Positions 50,735 to 62,076 of a stretch of DNA of 64,000 nt are shown here, piece by piece. The position numbers and the translations under genes were made by a program. The DNA comes from Polynucleobacter sp. MG-5-Ahmo-C2 (GTDB lineage Bacteria; Pseudomonadota; Gammaproteobacteria; Burkholderiales; Burkholderiaceae). Every line of letters starts with the position of its first letter. The stretch's first letter is position 1. The notes beneath the pieces were generated by a model that was not told the DNA's origin, did no database searches, and worked only from the letters and a program-made list of their open reading frames with translations. The stretch covers positions 558,001 through 622,000 of the forward strand of contig NZ_CP061304.1 in assembly GCF_018687735.1 (NCBI RefSeq), in the 5' to 3' direction.

Positions 50735-52399
50735 ATGACAGCATTGGCATTAGCCCGTTCGTGGCGCCCCAAAACATTCTCTGAGTTGGTAGGACAAGAC
50801 CATGTGGTTAAGGCCTTAACCCATGCCTTAGATCAAGGGCGCTTACATCATGCGTGGCTCTTTACGGGCACTCGTGGGGTAGGTAAGACCACAATCGCTC
50901 GCATTATGGCTAAAGCACTTAATTGCACTGGAGCCGATGGCTCAGGCAAGATGACTTCAGAGCCTTGCGGAAAATGCCCAGCTTGCCTAGAGATTGATGC
51001 TGGTCGTTTTGTTGACTATATCGAGATGGATGCTGCAAGCAATCGTGGTGTTGACGATATTGCCGCTCTCCTTGAAAAAGCAGCATATGCACCAAGCAAC
51101 GCTCGCTATAAGGTATACATGATTGACGAGGTGCATATGCTCACCAATCATGCCTTCAATGCCATGCTGAAAACTCTGGAAGAGCCACCAGAGCACGTCA
51201 AATTTATTCTGGCAACCACGGATCCACAAAAGATCCCAGTCACCATTTTGTCTCGTTGCTTGCAGTTCAATCTCAAGCAAATGCCAGTACCGCTCATCGT
51301 TGAGCATTTGGAAAAAGTACTCGCAGCAGAAAAAGTTGAATATGAAGTTAATGCATTAAGAGTCCTCGCTAAAGCGGCCCAAGGTTCCATGCGTGATGCC
51401 TTATCACTTGCTGACCAGGCAATTGCTTATGCTGCTGGAAAAGTAAGCGAAGAGTCTGTGCGTGGCATGCTCGGCACATTAGATGATGCTTATCTCATTC
51501 GTATTCTGGATTGCCTAATTGCTAAAGACGGTGCAAGCCTCCTTGCTGTTGCTAACGAGATGGGTGAGCGCAGCATGTCTTTCTCATTAGCGCTGCAAGA
51601 CTTATCAAGCCTCTTGCAAAAAATTGCAGCAGCGCAAGTTGTCCCAGAATCCGTATTGGATGATTGGCCAGAAGCAGGCGAGATTCGTCGCTTAGCTACG
51701 CAACTCACTAAAGAAGAAGCACAACTCTTCTACCAAATCACCATTACTAGCCGTCCTGACTTGTCACTCGCGCCAGACGAGCAGACTGGCTTCGCCATGA
51801 CGCTCTTGCGTATGTTGGCTTTTCGTCCAGGCAATGGTGGAGGTAGCTCCGCCCCAACTCCATCAGCTCCGCCAGTAAATACAGTACGTCCGGCTGCTGC
51901 AACAGCTCCAGCGGCTAGAGCCCCTGCAGCTAAAACAGCGGCACCCCCTGCTAGCAAGCCTGTTGCTCCTACTCCAGCGCCTGCTGCCGCAGCTGCTCCG
52001 GTTGGCAATTCAGCAGAGCGCCCTGATTGGCATGGCTTGATGCGTCAATTACCAGTTAAAGGCTTGGTGCAACAGTTGGCATTTCAGACAGAGTTACAAG
52101 ATTGGAATGATTCAGCAGCGGGTGTGCGTGCAACTATCGTTACACCAATGCCACAGCTAGCTTCCGAGGCTTCTGTTGCAAGATTGGCTGATGCACTGAC
52201 TGCATATTTTGGTAAGCCAGTGAAGATCGTGATTGAAAAAGGTGAGGTGGAGGGCAAGACAGTTGCTAAGGTTGATGCCCAGATTCATCAAGAAAAAAGA
52301 ATGAATGCTGAGCAAATGATTGCTGCCGACCCATTTATTCAACAATTAGAAAAAGAGTTTGGGGCTAAGGTAGTTGGCGGCTCAGTGAAGCCCCTGTAA
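50735..52399 (+). CDS. dnaX: DNA polymerase III subunits tau/gamma
   Basis: The 554-residue clamp-loader protein has GTRGVGKTTIAR (Walker A), a four-Cys zinc site in the segment around residues 64-82 (CTGADG...EPCGKCPACLE), DEVHMLTNHAFNAMLK, and the sensor 1 ATTDPQKIP. An Ala/Pro-rich linker (about 370-430) leads to the C-terminal tau domain. I found no in-frame A_AAA_AAG slippery site at the E. coli position, so a gamma form made by frameshifting is not evident. It is followed by ybaB and recR. Confidence 0.96.
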   Translation: MTALALARSWRPKTFSELVGQDHVVKALTHALDQGRLHHAWLFTGTRGVGKTTIARIMAKALNCTGADGSGKMTSEPCGKCPACLEIDAGRFVDYIEMDAASNRGVDDIAALLEKAAYAPSNARYKVYMIDEVHMLTNHAFNAMLKTLEEPPEHVKFILATTDPQKIPVTILSRCLQFNLKQMPVPLIVEHLEKVLAAEKVEYEVNALRVLAKAAQGSMRDALSLADQAIAYAAGKVSEESVRGMLGTLDDAYLIRILDCLIAKDGASLLAVANEMGERSMSFSLALQDLSSLLQKIAAAQVVPESVLDDWPEAGEIRRLATQLTKEEAQLFYQITITSRPDLSLAPDEQTGFAMTLLRMLAFRPGNGGGSSAPTPSAPPVNTVRPAAATAPAARAPAAKTAAPPASKPVAPTPAPAAAAAPVGNSAERPDWHGLMRQLPVKGLVQQLAFQTELQDWNDSAAGVRATIVTPMPQLASEASVARLADALTAYFGKPVKIVIEKGEVEGKTVAKVDAQIHQEKRMNAEQMIAADPFIQQLEKEFGAKVVGGSVKPL

Positions 52400-52451
52400 T
52401 TTAAATTCAGTAACTCATAAGTACTCAACATAAGCACTAAGGAATAAAGCG

Positions 52452-52775
52452 ATGATGAAAGGTGGACTTGCCGGCCTCATGAAACAGGCTCAGCAGATGC
52501 AAGAGAAAATGAAAACTGCGCAAGCCGAGTTGGCTGCGCTAGAGGTGACTGGCCAAGCTGCTGGCGGCTTAGTTAAAGTCACTATCTCTGGCAAATACGA
52601 ACTGAAGCGTGTGCAAATTGATCCAGGTGCGATGGATGATCGTGAGATGTTAGAAGATTTGATCGTTACGGCTTATACAGAAGCATTTAAGCAAGTAGAG
52701 GCGGCTAGTGCGCAAATGATGTCTGGTGCGACTGCTGGTATGCCAATGCCCCCTGGCTTTAAGTTACCTTTCTAA
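52452..52775 (+). CDS. ybaB: Nucleoid-associated protein YbaB/EbfC
   Basis: The 107-residue protein begins MMKGGLAGLMKQAQQMQEKM and contains GLVKVTISGKYELKRV, the standard YbaB dimer fold. It binds DNA as tweezers-shaped dimers. It sits between dnaX and recR, the conserved order in many bacteria. Confidence 0.95.
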   Translation: MMKGGLAGLMKQAQQMQEKMKTAQAELAALEVTGQAAGGLVKVTISGKYELKRVQIDPGAMDDREMLEDLIVTAYTEAFKQVEAASAQMMSGATAGMPMPPGFKLPF

Positions 52776-52796
52776 TTTCATTGATTTAATTCACTT

Positions 52797-53411
52797 ATGG
52801 CACGCATAGAGGCACCTGTTGATGCACTCGGTCGTTTGATCGAGGCATTGCGTGTGCTGCCAGGTGTTGGCCCTAAGTCTGCTCAGCGCATGGCCTTTTA
52901 TCTTTTGCAACATGATCGCAATGGCGCTGCAGTACTGGCCCAATCATTGGGTGAAGCGGTAGAGACTGTCGGCCACTGCGCGCGTTGCAATACTTTTTCT
53001 GAAACGCAGATTTGTAGCACTTGCGCAGATGAGCGTCGTGATCCATCCTTACTTTGCATAGTGGAGACGCCTGCTGATCAAGTGATGGTGGAGCAAACCT
53101 TAAGTTTTAAAGGCAACTACTTCGTTCTCATGGGTCGTCTCTCGCCACTCGATGGTATGGGGCCTAATGAAATTCATTTTGATCGTTTACTCACTCGTAT
53201 TGAAAATCCAGATACTGGCGTACCCATACGGGAAGTAGTATTAGCGACTAATTTCACGAGTGAAGGTGAGGCTACTGCTCATTACATTGGGGAAGTGCTT
53301 AAAGCTAAAGGTATCAAAGTCACCCGTATTGCAAGAGGCATTCCCGTAGGCGGCGAACTCGAGTATGTTGATGCGGGAACTCTGGCTAGGGCTTTAATGG
53401 ATCGCCGCTAA
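52797..53411 (+). CDS. recR: Recombination protein RecR
   Basis: The 204-residue protein has the helix-hairpin-helix [17 protein letters not shown], the zinc finger [16 protein letters not shown], and a Toprim domain starting [17 protein letters not shown]. It works with RecF/RecO in loading RecA at gaps. It is the last gene of the dnaX-ybaB-recR block. Confidence 0.97.
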   Translation: MARIEAPVDALGRLIEALRVLPGVGPKSAQRMAFYLLQHDRNGAAVLAQSLGEAVETVGHCARCNTFSETQICSTCADERRDPSLLCIVETPADQVMVEQTLSFKGNYFVLMGRLSPLDGMGPNEIHFDRLLTRIENPDTGVPIREVVLATNFTSEGEATAHYIGEVLKAKGIKVTRIARGIPVGGELEYVDAGTLARALMDRR

Positions 53412-53837
53412 TTTGCTGGTTTCTATTGAGTTGTCATAGTCATTCATTGATGATGCGAATTCTGCCTCGGGTATTGCAAAAAGAACCATCTATGTGAAGG
53501 CAATCCTGATCTACAAGTCAATATGCTCCAGGATATTTTGGCAAGTAGAGCAGAGATGAATCTCAATAAGTTAAGTCAATTTCGTTTTGGGCAGCCTAGC
53601 TAAATATCCCTTGAGTGCCCAGTAAGTTGTTTTCAGAGCACGGTGCCATCCCCTGTGCACCAAGCTCTAATCACCAATCTGTCATTCCTTTGCCATAAAG
53701 ACTAGGTAAATTGCTTATTTTTGGGGATAATTTGCCTGCAGCATCCTTGGTCTTCAATTTCAAGCTTGCCCGGCTTTCCCCTGTCGGTGTATTTACTTTT
53801 GCTTTGATTGAGCCGGCATCCTAATTAGAAGTTGTGA
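53412..53837 (+). other. 426-base intergenic region before the porin gene
   Basis: No gene-sized frame was found here. One short open stretch without an evident start (to a stop near 53602) contains NPDLQVNMLQDILASRAEMN and may be a remnant or chance. The rest probably holds the promoter of the porin and exporter genes. No clear operator was recognised. Confidence 0.5.
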
Positions 53838-55241
53838 ATGACCCGCAAGTTTTACTTACTCCTCCTGTTGAGCATTTTGTGTACTTCTGCATTTGCGCAA
53901 AAAGCAGGGTCAGGCGCTGACCAAATCGCGAGTTTTGCTGATGACGTTTCATGGCTGTCAACAGAAGGTGAGATTTTTGGCCTGCCTGTAAACGTACACG
54001 GTCAAACAACCTATATTAATCAGCGTTACAACAATTTCACATCTTCATACTCTGGCCAAAATAGTATGAGTGAGCTGAAATCCATGAGCTATACCTGGTC
54101 TGGTACTTTGTTTTTGGGTTCTCGCTTAGCGCCAAACACAGATGTGTATTTCAATCCAGAAGTCGTTTCTGGCGTACCTTTTTCTGGCTTAGTTGGTCTA
54201 GGTGGTTTTACGAACGGCGAAGCAACAAAGGCGGGCGGCGCTCAGGCCAAGTTTTATTCTGCACGCGCATTTCTGCGTCACACTATTAATCAAGAGGGTG
54301 ATAAGGTTTTGCTGGAGAATGATGCAAACCAAATTACGCAAACGGTAAGCAGCAATCGCATTGTGGTAACTGCTGGACAGTTTTCCACTTTAGATATTTT
54401 TGACGATAGTCGTTATGCTAAAGATCCTCGAGTTCAATTTATGAACTGGGGCAATATGACCTACCTTGCGTATGACTACTCTGCTGATGCACGTGGCTAC
54501 AGCACTGGCTTAGCAGGTGAGTGGTATCTTGAGAATTGGGTCTTGCGCGCCTCTCGCATGCTCGCACCTAAGAACCCCAATGGTCGTGATTTGAACTGGC
54601 AAATCTTCAATACTTATGGCGATCAAGTTGAGGTTGAGCGACAACACAATATTGCTGACTTGCCTGGAAAGCTCAGCGTACTGGCGTATCGCAACAGAAT
54701 GATCTTGGCACGCTTTCAGGATGCGACCAACTATGTCAACGCAAACAATGCGCAAGGTACACAGGCAATTAATAATGTTCGCACTAACTACCAATACAAA
54801 ACAGGTATTGGTATCAATGGTGAACAAGCCTTGACCAAAGATCTCGGTATCTATGGTCGCGCATTTACCTCCGATGGGCATACAGAAACCATGTCATTTA
54901 CTGAGGCAGATAACTCGCTTTCAGTTGGTATGGGTCTGAATGGAACAAGTTGGAAACGGCCGAGTGACAGTATCGGAATCTCGATGATGCAAAACGGCCT
55001 CTCGAGTTTTAGAAGAGGCTATTTGCAAGCTGGTGGCGTGTCTTACTTTATTGGTGACTATGCAGGTCCTTCACAAACGATCTCGTATCGCCCAGAAAGA
55101 ATTGGTGAGGTGTACTACAACGCCCTAGTGGTCAAAAATGTATTGGCGGGATTGAACTTTCAGCACATTAGTAATCCAGCCTACAACTCAGCCCGCGGCC
55201 CTGTAAATATTGTGTCTTTCAGGATCCATGCCGAGTTTTAA
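53838..55241 (+). CDS. OprB-like carbohydrate porin
   Basis: The 467-residue protein has a signal peptide ending SAFAQ and a beta-barrel pattern of alternating residues. It ends in phenylalanine (HAEF), as outer-membrane proteins do. GQTTYINQRYNNFTSSYSG and a YNSARGPVNIVSFRIHAEF end (in parts) fit the OprB family of substrate-selective porins. It lies 185 bases before the TolC-like gene on the same strand. It may share regulation, but a joint transcript is not proven. The sugar or acid transported is unknown. Confidence 0.82.
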   Translation: MTRKFYLLLLLSILCTSAFAQKAGSGADQIASFADDVSWLSTEGEIFGLPVNVHGQTTYINQRYNNFTSSYSGQNSMSELKSMSYTWSGTLFLGSRLAPNTDVYFNPEVVSGVPFSGLVGLGGFTNGEATKAGGAQAKFYSARAFLRHTINQEGDKVLLENDANQITQTVSSNRIVVTAGQFSTLDIFDDSRYAKDPRVQFMNWGNMTYLAYDYSADARGYSTGLAGEWYLENWVLRASRMLAPKNPNGRDLNWQIFNTYGDQVEVERQHNIADLPGKLSVLAYRNRMILARFQDATNYVNANNAQGTQAINNVRTNYQYKTGIGINGEQALTKDLGIYGRAFTSDGHTETMSFTEADNSLSVGMGLNGTSWKRPSDSIGISMMQNGLSSFRRGYLQAGGVSYFIGDYAGPSQTISYRPERIGEVYYNALVVKNVLAGLNFQHISNPAYNSARGPVNIVSFRIHAEF

Positions 55242-55426
55242 AGGTTTTGTAGATCATGAGCTTAATTATTATCTTTAGAATCAATAAGATAGAAATTTTC
55301 AATAATTCGACTTTTGCCTTTTGTACCCTATAATCCTTTAAACCCCCTTTAGTAGGCATTGCAAGCCATAAATGTGTACCAGGGGCTATAAAAACAGCAT
55401 TTTTATTGATTTAGAGGCAGCTGCAT

Positions 55427-56944
55427 TTGTTTATTCTCAGTACACGTAAAACGAGCGTAGCAAATCTACTCAAAAGTATTGCACTCTTTGCAATAACTGC
55501 TTTTGCTTTCTCGGTATTTGCGCAAACATCCGCTGATAACGCCCCTGCTAGCGTCACTGTGCAATCAGGCGATTCTTCTTTAGCATCGCCACCATCGATC
55601 GGCGCGCAACTGAGTGCCCAAGACCAGAGTTCAAAGGCGGCAGAATTATTTGCGCCGGTAACCAAAGCCAATACGCCTAAGATTTATACGAAGCCTGCTT
55701 CAAATGGCCCAATGGAGATGGACTTACGCCAACTGTGGAGTGAGCTCAAACTCAATAACCCACAATTGTCTTCATTGCGTGAATCTTATCTCTCTGCTAA
55801 GGCAACGGTACCTCAGATTGCAGCACCAGCAAATCCACAGGTCGGCTTGGTGTGGTCTGGTATGCCAGTCAATTCACCATTTGCATTGGGTGGTGCGAAT
55901 ACGCCTTCAGCAGCAAATCCCAATGGAATCAGCAGTAATAATGCAATTTCTGTAGCACAACCTTTTCAGTTTCCAGGCAAGAAAAGTCTTGCGGCAGACA
56001 TTGCTGATACCAATGCAGAGGCACTCTTAGCCAGCTCTGAGTCGACTTACTTGCAATTGGGGGCACAGCTTTCTACTTTGTATTACAACGCACTGGCGGC
56101 TCAGAAGCAGTTGCAGGTTTTGAAAGAGTCTGTCATGCGCCTGGAGATGGTGAAGAATGTTGCTAAAGCACGCTACGCTAATAATGCTGCGGCTTATGTT
56201 GAATATCTCAATGCTCAGGTCGCACAAAGTGCAGCACAAGCAGATCAGTTCAATGTTGAGCGCCAATTACAAGTTGGACTGAATAACATCAATACTTTGG
56301 TAGGTCGCCACTCACGTGAGAAATTGGTGCTGCGCGGTGATGTGCGCCGCGCTATGAATAGTGTGCCCACACTAGTTGAGTTAGAGGACTACGCAGAATC
56401 AAGCCATCCCTCCTTAAAGAGCTCAGCATTGCAATTAGATGCTGCACGCAAGGGTGTTGCACTTGCAAAGAAGGCATATTTGCCAGACTTTCAGGTAATC
56501 GGGTCTTCTTACACGCCACGCGGACCATTTGCTGCTAACAATGGCGCGATGTTCTATCAGTTCGAATTGGATCTAATAATTCCCTTATATTTCTTTACTA
56601 AAGAAAAGTATGGTGTAGAGCAGGCGCAGCGTAATCAAGCGGCTGCTGAAGCAGGTAACATTTCCAATCGACAGCAAATTGTGCTGGCGGTAAACACTGC
56701 TTATGCTGCTTACGAGCAGGCTAAGACCCAAACCCAATTTTTGAGGGAGCGTCAAGTGCCCCAAGCGGATGCTGCTTATAAAGTAGGATTAATACAGTAT
56801 TCCAATAATGGTCAAGGTTTTAATGATTTGTTGACAGCGCAAACCCAATTGCGTAGCTTGGAAGTTCAGTTAGCTTTGGCTGAGGCAAATTTACTGCAGG
56901 CTCAGGCGGTATTGCTCGTCTCTGCAGGTAAAGAACCTTTTTAA
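55427..56944 (+). CDS. TolC-family outer-membrane channel (CzcC-like)
   Basis: The 505-residue protein starts at a TTG with GAGG upstream and has a signal peptide ending FAQ. Two OEP repeats are present, each with long coiled-coil helices. It shows LNNPQLSSLRESYLSAKA, then a second-half set ending ALAEANLLQAQAVLL. It forms the trimeric duct of a tripartite exporter with the adaptor and pump that follow. The adaptor gene starts 9 bases later. Confidence 0.9.
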   Translation: MFILSTRKTSVANLLKSIALFAITAFAFSVFAQTSADNAPASVTVQSGDSSLASPPSIGAQLSAQDQSSKAAELFAPVTKANTPKIYTKPASNGPMEMDLRQLWSELKLNNPQLSSLRESYLSAKATVPQIAAPANPQVGLVWSGMPVNSPFALGGANTPSAANPNGISSNNAISVAQPFQFPGKKSLAADIADTNAEALLASSESTYLQLGAQLSTLYYNALAAQKQLQVLKESVMRLEMVKNVAKARYANNAAAYVEYLNAQVAQSAAQADQFNVERQLQVGLNNINTLVGRHSREKLVLRGDVRRAMNSVPTLVELEDYAESSHPSLKSSALQLDAARKGVALAKKAYLPDFQVIGSSYTPRGPFAANNGAMFYQFELDLIIPLYFFTKEKYGVEQAQRNQAAAEAGNISNRQQIVLAVNTAYAAYEQAKTQTQFLRERQVPQADAAYKVGLIQYSNNGQGFNDLLTAQTQLRSLEVQLALAEANLLQAQAVLLVSAGKEPF

Positions 56945-56953
56945 GGAGTTGTT

Positions 56954-58213
56954 TTGAAGGACAAGTTAATTAAAATTCTGAGCCGAACTTCTGAGGAGTT
57001 GAAGAAGTTAAAGGCTAAGTTTATTGCTCGAATTGAGGCCAATACGAATGAAATACATCGTTCTTATTGGGCTCTCCCACTGGAAACCCGTGCTCGACTT
57101 CGTTTGGCCATTATTTGCGCATCCATTCTGATGCTTGGTATTGTCATCGGATTATTTGTAAACGTGAATCGCCCCGTCAAGTTAGATAAAACAGTAAAGT
57201 CTGTGAGCGTTGAGGGTACGGGCGCTATGGAATTAAAGCTTCCAGGGATTCAGCTTAATCCCAGTATTTATGTTTTTCAAGATGCTACTGTGGTTAAGGT
57301 TCCTGTAGAGCTTAAGGTTCCTGGGCGCTTAGCATTTAATGCTGAAAAAGCAAAAGTGCTTTCTGCAAGAGCGCCGGGTAGAGTTGAGAGGATCTATGCC
57401 TTTGATGGGGCTCCTGTAGAGGTTGGCACGCCAGTGATAGAACTTTATAGCCCTGAATTTTTGTCTGCTCAGCAGGAATACCTTTTGTCATCCAAGACCG
57501 CAAAGATCTTGGAGGTTAATAAAACAATGAGCGATCTTTTGGGTGATGCGCAAATCACGCAACAAGCTGCAGGGAATCGCATGCGCAACTTGGGTGCAAG
57601 TGAAGGCGACATTAAATCGCTTGAAAAAACTGGCAAGACCCAGACTAATCTCATCATGCGTTCACCGCTGCAGGGTGTTGTGGTGAAGCGTGCTGTTGAG
57701 CCTGGTTCGATTGTGAGTGCTGGCGACGTATTAGTCTCTCTCGCTAATCCAAAAGAACTTTGGTTCTTGGGCAATATATACGAGCAAGATATTCGCAAGA
57801 TCCAAAAAGGGCAGACGATGATTCTTCGATCAGAGTCTTATCCAGACAAAGAGTTTATCGCTACAGCCAATTACATTGCGCCAGCGATTGATCCAGAAAC
57901 GCATGCTTTGCTGATTCGCTGTGATGTTGAGAATACCGACGGACTTCTGCGTCCTGATATGTACGTTAGTGCACGCTTAAAGACCGCCGAAACTGAGGCA
58001 GTAGTTGTGCCTCAATCTGCCATTGTGCGTGTACGTGAAATGCGTTACGCCATTATCAAAACAGGACCCGATACTTATCGGAGATTCCTAGTAAAGGGTT
58101 ATGACCTGGATGGTAAAAAGTTTGCTGTAACCGAGGGCTTGGAGCCTGGCATGAAAGTTTTAACTGATGGCGCGGTCTTATTAAACGACCGCTTTGCCAA
58201 GCAGGAGGAATAA
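56954..58213 (+). CDS. RND periplasmic adaptor (CusB/CzcB-like)
   Basis: The 419-residue protein starts at a TTG with AAGGAG upstream. An unusual N-terminal basic stretch of about 45 residues precedes a transmembrane anchor (about 51-70). The HlyD-like body has an SARAPGRVERIYAFDGAPVEVG lipoyl hairpin in two parts, an alpha hairpin, and LRPDMYVSARL in the barrel. It links the inner pump to the outer channel. Its stop codon abuts the pump GTG start. Confidence 0.9.
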   Translation: MKDKLIKILSRTSEELKKLKAKFIARIEANTNEIHRSYWALPLETRARLRLAIICASILMLGIVIGLFVNVNRPVKLDKTVKSVSVEGTGAMELKLPGIQLNPSIYVFQDATVVKVPVELKVPGRLAFNAEKAKVLSARAPGRVERIYAFDGAPVEVGTPVIELYSPEFLSAQQEYLLSSKTAKILEVNKTMSDLLGDAQITQQAAGNRMRNLGASEGDIKSLEKTGKTQTNLIMRSPLQGVVVKRAVEPGSIVSAGDVLVSLANPKELWFLGNIYEQDIRKIQKGQTMILRSESYPDKEFIATANYIAPAIDPETHALLIRCDVENTDGLLRPDMYVSARLKTAETEAVVVPQSAIVRVREMRYAIIKTGPDTYRRFLVKGYDLDGKKFAVTEGLEPGMKVLTDGAVLLNDRFAKQEE

Positions 58214-61200
58214 GTGAGTTTCGTTACCTCCTTCATTCGGGGAGTTTTAGAAAAGCGCGTCATTATTCTTGCGGCTGCAGTAGTGCTATTGATTTTTGGC
58301 GCATTTAGTTTAAAGCAGTTACCAATTCAGCCATATCCTGGCGTTGCTCCGCTGACAATTCAAGCGATTTCACAGTGGCCTGGCAGGAGTACCACTGAGG
58401 TAGAGCAGCAAGTTACGATCCCTGTGGAAAATGCCTTGGCCGGTATTCCGGGGGTAAAAACTTTTCGCTCCGTATCTTTGTTTGGCTTGTCAGTTGTAAC
58501 CTTAAAGTTCAACGACAATGTGGATCCATTTAAAGTCCGCCAAATTTTTTCAACCAATTTAGGTAATGTAGCTTTTCCACCAGGCGTTAGCTCCAGCGTT
58601 AGCCCTGACTCAGATGCTACTGGCGAGATCTTGCGCTATCAGGTGATTTCTGATTACGCTTCACCTACACGTTTAAAGACATTGCAAAACTATGAAATCT
58701 ATAAAGAGTTAAAGCAAACTCCGGGTATTGCAGACGTTTCCTCATTTGGCGGCAAGATCCGACAGTATCAAGTCATCGTAAGCCCCGAGAGCCTGCAGTC
58801 CAAAGGGGTTACTGTTGCGCAATTAATTGAAGCGCTCTCTAGGGCGAATGACAATACTGGCGGTGGTGTTCTGCCAAGCGGTGAACAACAGTTTGTAGTA
58901 CGTGGCGTTGGTCTATTGCGCAATATTGATGACATCAAACAGGTTGTCATTGCTGTGAACAAGGGTATTCCTGTTCGTATTGGTGATGTAGCTACGGTAG
59001 AAATTGGTAATGCGCCCCGCTTGGGGCTATTCCAGTTTGACAACAATCCTGATTCAGTAGAAGGAATTGTTTTTTTGCGTCGCGGTGAAAATGCTTCTGA
59101 AGTATTGGCTAGAGTGCGCGAACGAATCGATAACATTAACAGTCATATATTGCCCCCTGGCATTCAGATTAAACCTTTCTATGATCGTCAAGTACTCCTA
59201 GACATCACAGTGGGTACTGTAAAGCACACCATGTTCTTTGGTATCACGATGGTACTTGCCTTACTCTACGTTTTCTTGGGAAATTTGCGCGCTGCTGCAA
59301 TTGTTGCTGCGGTGATTCCGCTCGCTCTATGTTTCTCCTTCATCATGATGTATCTCTTTAATGTGCCAGCTAACCTTATCTCTTTGGGTGCAATTGATTT
59401 TGGTGTGATTGTGGATGCGGCCGTAATCATTACAGAGAACGTCATGCGCCATCTAGAAGAAGGCGGTAAGCGTGTAAATCAAAGTATTATTTTGGCTACT
59501 AGCGAAGTCCAGCGCGCGATGGTCTATTCCACAAGCATCATTATTGTTGCGTATTCACCATTGTTCTTAATGGGCGGCGTTGAAGGCATTATCTTTAAGC
59601 CAATGGCTTTCACTATGGGTTTTGCTCTGGTAGCCTCGATTATTCTCAGTCTGACATTCCTACCTGCATCGATGTCATACGTCTTCGGTAACAATTTTAG
59701 TCATACGCCACCAAAATTTATAGGTTGGATGTTAGCTCACTACCGTCCTTTATTAAGGAAATGGATGGATCATCCACGCCATGTCATTACGGTTTCTATT
59801 TTCATTTTGGGCGTGACGCTATTGAGCGCTACCAGACTGGGAACAGCGTTCTTGCCAACCTTAGAAGAAAACAATATCTGGTTACGCGTAACACTACCAA
59901 ATACAGTAGATCTTAATTACTCTATTAAGGTGGCTAATCAGTTGCGTGAAATTTTCTTAAAGCAGCCTGAGTTGGAGAAGGTTGCAGTCCAGATTGGGCG
60001 CCCCGATGATGGCACTGACTCTACGGGTGTCTTTAATCAAGAATATGGCTTGTATTTGAAATCTCCCGAAGAAATGCCAAAGGGAACAAGTAAGCATTTG
60101 CTAGTTCAGCATCTTCAGGCCGAGCTTGGAAAGATTCCTGGAATTAACTTTAGTTTTTCTCAATACATTCAAGATAACGTCAATGAGGCTTTATCTGGCG
60201 TTAAGGGCGAGAATTCAGTCAAAATCTATGGGGCAGATCTAGATGTCTTGGCAGATAAGGCGCACGATGTAGTTGCACAATTAAAGAAGGTGCGCGGTAT
60301 CGAGGATGAGAACGTTCTTAAAGAATTAGGGCAACCTACCTTAAACATTCAAATTGATCGTGAGAAGTCTGCGCGCTATGGTGTGAATGTCGCAGACATT
60401 CAAACTGTTGTTGCCAATGCTATTGGTGGTGCGCCAGTAACCAACTTCCTTGAAGATGAAAAAACATTTGGGATTGCCGTGCGCTTGAACGAGGCTAGTC
60501 GAAATGATATTCCCGATGTCACCAACTTGTTAGTTGATGCACCAAATGGGCAAAAAGTACCTTTGGGAATGGTGGCCAACGTCAGGCTGACAGATGGACC
60601 TTTCTTTATCTATCGTGAATCAGGAAAGCGCTACATTGCAGTGATTTTCAGCGTACGCGGCCGAGATTTGGGTAGTGCTGTCGAAGACGCTAAGTATTTG
60701 GTTGAAAAGAATGTCAGTTTGCCAGCCAACTATATGATTTCTTGGGATGGCCAGTTCAATCAAATGAAAGCCGCTCAACAAAAGTTGATGGTCATCATTC
60801 CATTAACTTTAGTGGCAATTTTCTTGCTCTTAGTTGCTGCTCTGGGCAACTTCCGAGATGCTGTCATTGTTTTGATTAATGTTCCTTTTGCCGCCATTGG
60901 GGGAATCATTGCACTTCACTTGGGTGGTGAGACCTTGAGTATCTCCGCACTATTTGGCTTTCTCTCATTATTCGGTATCGCGATTCAGGATGGCGTAATT
61001 CTAGTCTCTTATATCAATAAGACGGTAGCTGAAGAACATGGTGCCATGAAAGATGCCATGGTAGATGGCGCTGCCTTACGTGTTCGCCCTGTCATGATGA
61101 CTGCGATGTTGGCTGGCCTAGGTCTATTACCTGCAGCTCTCTCTCATGCTATTGGATCTGAAGCGCAGCGCCCATTAGCCTTGGTAATTGTCGGCGGCAT

Positions 61201-61291
61201 GGTCACCACCACCATCTTGACGCTCTTGGTATTGCCGGTGATTTACGCAGCTATGAAATCACGCGGTAAGCATTCTCCTGGGCTGGTGTGA
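58214..61291 (+). CDS. Heavy-metal-type RND efflux pump (CzcA/CusA-like)
   Basis: The 1025-residue inner-membrane pump starts at a GTG directly after the adaptor stop. It has twelve helices and two large periplasmic loops. Helix 4 reads [15 protein letters not shown] (about residues 393-407), carrying the Asp, Asp and Glu relay of the HME subfamily. DFG rather than the AIG of CusA points to divalent cations such as Zn, Co, Cd or Ni more than to Cu or Ag. [11 protein letters not shown] marks helix 10. Metal substrate is inferred only from this motif. It overlaps surE by 1 base. Confidence 0.92.
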   Translation: MSFVTSFIRGVLEKRVIILAAAVVLLIFGAFSLKQLPIQPYPGVAPLTIQAISQWPGRSTTEVEQQVTIPVENALAGIPGVKTFRSVSLFGLSVVTLKFNDNVDPFKVRQIFSTNLGNVAFPPGVSSSVSPDSDATGEILRYQVISDYASPTRLKTLQNYEIYKELKQTPGIADVSSFGGKIRQYQVIVSPESLQSKGVTVAQLIEALSRANDNTGGGVLPSGEQQFVVRGVGLLRNIDDIKQVVIAVNKGIPVRIGDVATVEIGNAPRLGLFQFDNNPDSVEGIVFLRRGENASEVLARVRERIDNINSHILPPGIQIKPFYDRQVLLDITVGTVKHTMFFGITMVLALLYVFLGNLRAAAIVAAVIPLALCFSFIMMYLFNVPANLISLGAIDFGVIVDAAVIITENVMRHLEEGGKRVNQSIILATSEVQRAMVYSTSIIIVAYSPLFLMGGVEGIIFKPMAFTMGFALVASIILSLTFLPASMSYVFGNNFSHTPPKFIGWMLAHYRPLLRKWMDHPRHVITVSIFILGVTLLSATRLGTAFLPTLEENNIWLRVTLPNTVDLNYSIKVANQLREIFLKQPELEKVAVQIGRPDDGTDSTGVFNQEYGLYLKSPEEMPKGTSKHLLVQHLQAELGKIPGINFSFSQYIQDNVNEALSGVKGENSVKIYGADLDVLADKAHDVVAQLKKVRGIEDENVLKELGQPTLNIQIDREKSARYGVNVADIQTVVANAIGGAPVTNFLEDEKTFGIAVRLNEASRNDIPDVTNLLVDAPNGQKVPLGMVANVRLTDGPFFIYRESGKRYIAVIFSVRGRDLGSAVEDAKYLVEKNVSLPANYMISWDGQFNQMKAAQQKLMVIIPLTLVAIFLLLVAALGNFRDAVIVLINVPFAAIGGIIALHLGGETLSISALFGFLSLFGIAIQDGVILVSYINKTVAEEHGAMKDAMVDGAALRVRPVMMTAMLAGLGLLPAALSHAIGSEAQRPLALVIVGGMVTTTILTLLVLPVIYAAMKSRGKHSPGLV

Positions 61292-62076
61292 TGTCAAGAC
61301 TACCGCACATTCTGGTTTCTAACGATGATGGCTACCTCGCTCCTGGCTTATTGGCTTTGGTAAACGCCGTACGTCCACTAGGCCGCATTACCGTGATTGC
61401 GCCTGAGCAAAATCACAGTGGAGCCTCAAATTCATTAACCTTATCTCGACCGCTATCGATTCACCGAGTAGCGGGTGGCGACCGAGATGGCTTCTTCTTT
61501 ATCAATGGCACGCCAACGGATTGCGTGCATGTGGCCATGACTGGTTTCTTAGATGAAAAGCCTGACTTAGTAATTTCAGGCATTAACCAGGGCGAGAATA
61601 TGGGCGAAGATGTGCTTTATTCTGGTACGGTTGCAGCAGCAATTGAAGGGGTGATGTTTGGTGTTCCTGGCATTGCTTTCTCGCAAATTGATCGTGGCTG
61701 GAATCGTATTGATGATGCCGCTCAAGCTGCGCATGATGTTGTGGCGCAAATGCTAGTTTCGACTCTTGCTAGAGCTGAGGGCACGGCGACACTGCTCAAC
61801 GTCAATATTCCCAATCGCCCCTATGCTGATTTATACCGCTGGCGCGTGACCCGTTTGGGTAACCGCCACCACTCTCAGCCAGTGGTTGTGCAAGATAGCC
61901 CCCGTGGCGATAAGATTTATTGGATTGGTGCGGCTGGGCATGTAAAAGATAATTCTGAAGGCACTGATTTCCATGCAATTGATGAGGGTTGTATTTCAAT
62001 TACCCCAATGCAATTGGATTTGAGTCATCACGCACGCTTGGCGGCGATGCGTTCTAACGGTTGGGATCGCGGTTGA
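61291..62076 (+). CDS. surE: 5'/3'-nucleotidase SurE
   Basis: The 261-residue protein (ATG at 61291; a GTG one codon earlier is possible) has the metal-binding start [39 protein letters not shown] and [22 protein letters not shown] follow in order. SurE removes phosphate from nucleotides and short polyphosphate and is linked to stationary-phase survival. It overlaps the exporter gene and pcm. Confidence 0.96.
   Translation: MSRLPHILVSNDDGYLAPGLLALVNAVRPLGRITVIAPEQNHSGASNSLTLSRPLSIHRVAGGDRDGFFFINGTPTDCVHVAMTGFLDEKPDLVISGINQGENMGEDVLYSGTVAAAIEGVMFGVPGIAFSQIDRGWNRIDDAAQAAHDVVAQMLVSTLARAEGTATLLNVNIPNRPYADLYRWRVTRLGNRHHSQPVVVQDSPRGDKIYWIGAAGHVKDNSEGTDFHAIDEGCISITPMQLDLSHHARLAAMRSNGWDRG

Noticed and set aside
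51730..52008. Ala/Gly-rich open frame opposite dnaX
   Set aside because: It mirrors the Ala/Pro-rich linker of dnaX and has no independent support.
52288..52300. Possible dnaX frameshift site (run of six A then G)
   Set aside because: The run is out of register for A_AAA_AAG slippage and lies near the C-terminus, unlike the E. coli site.
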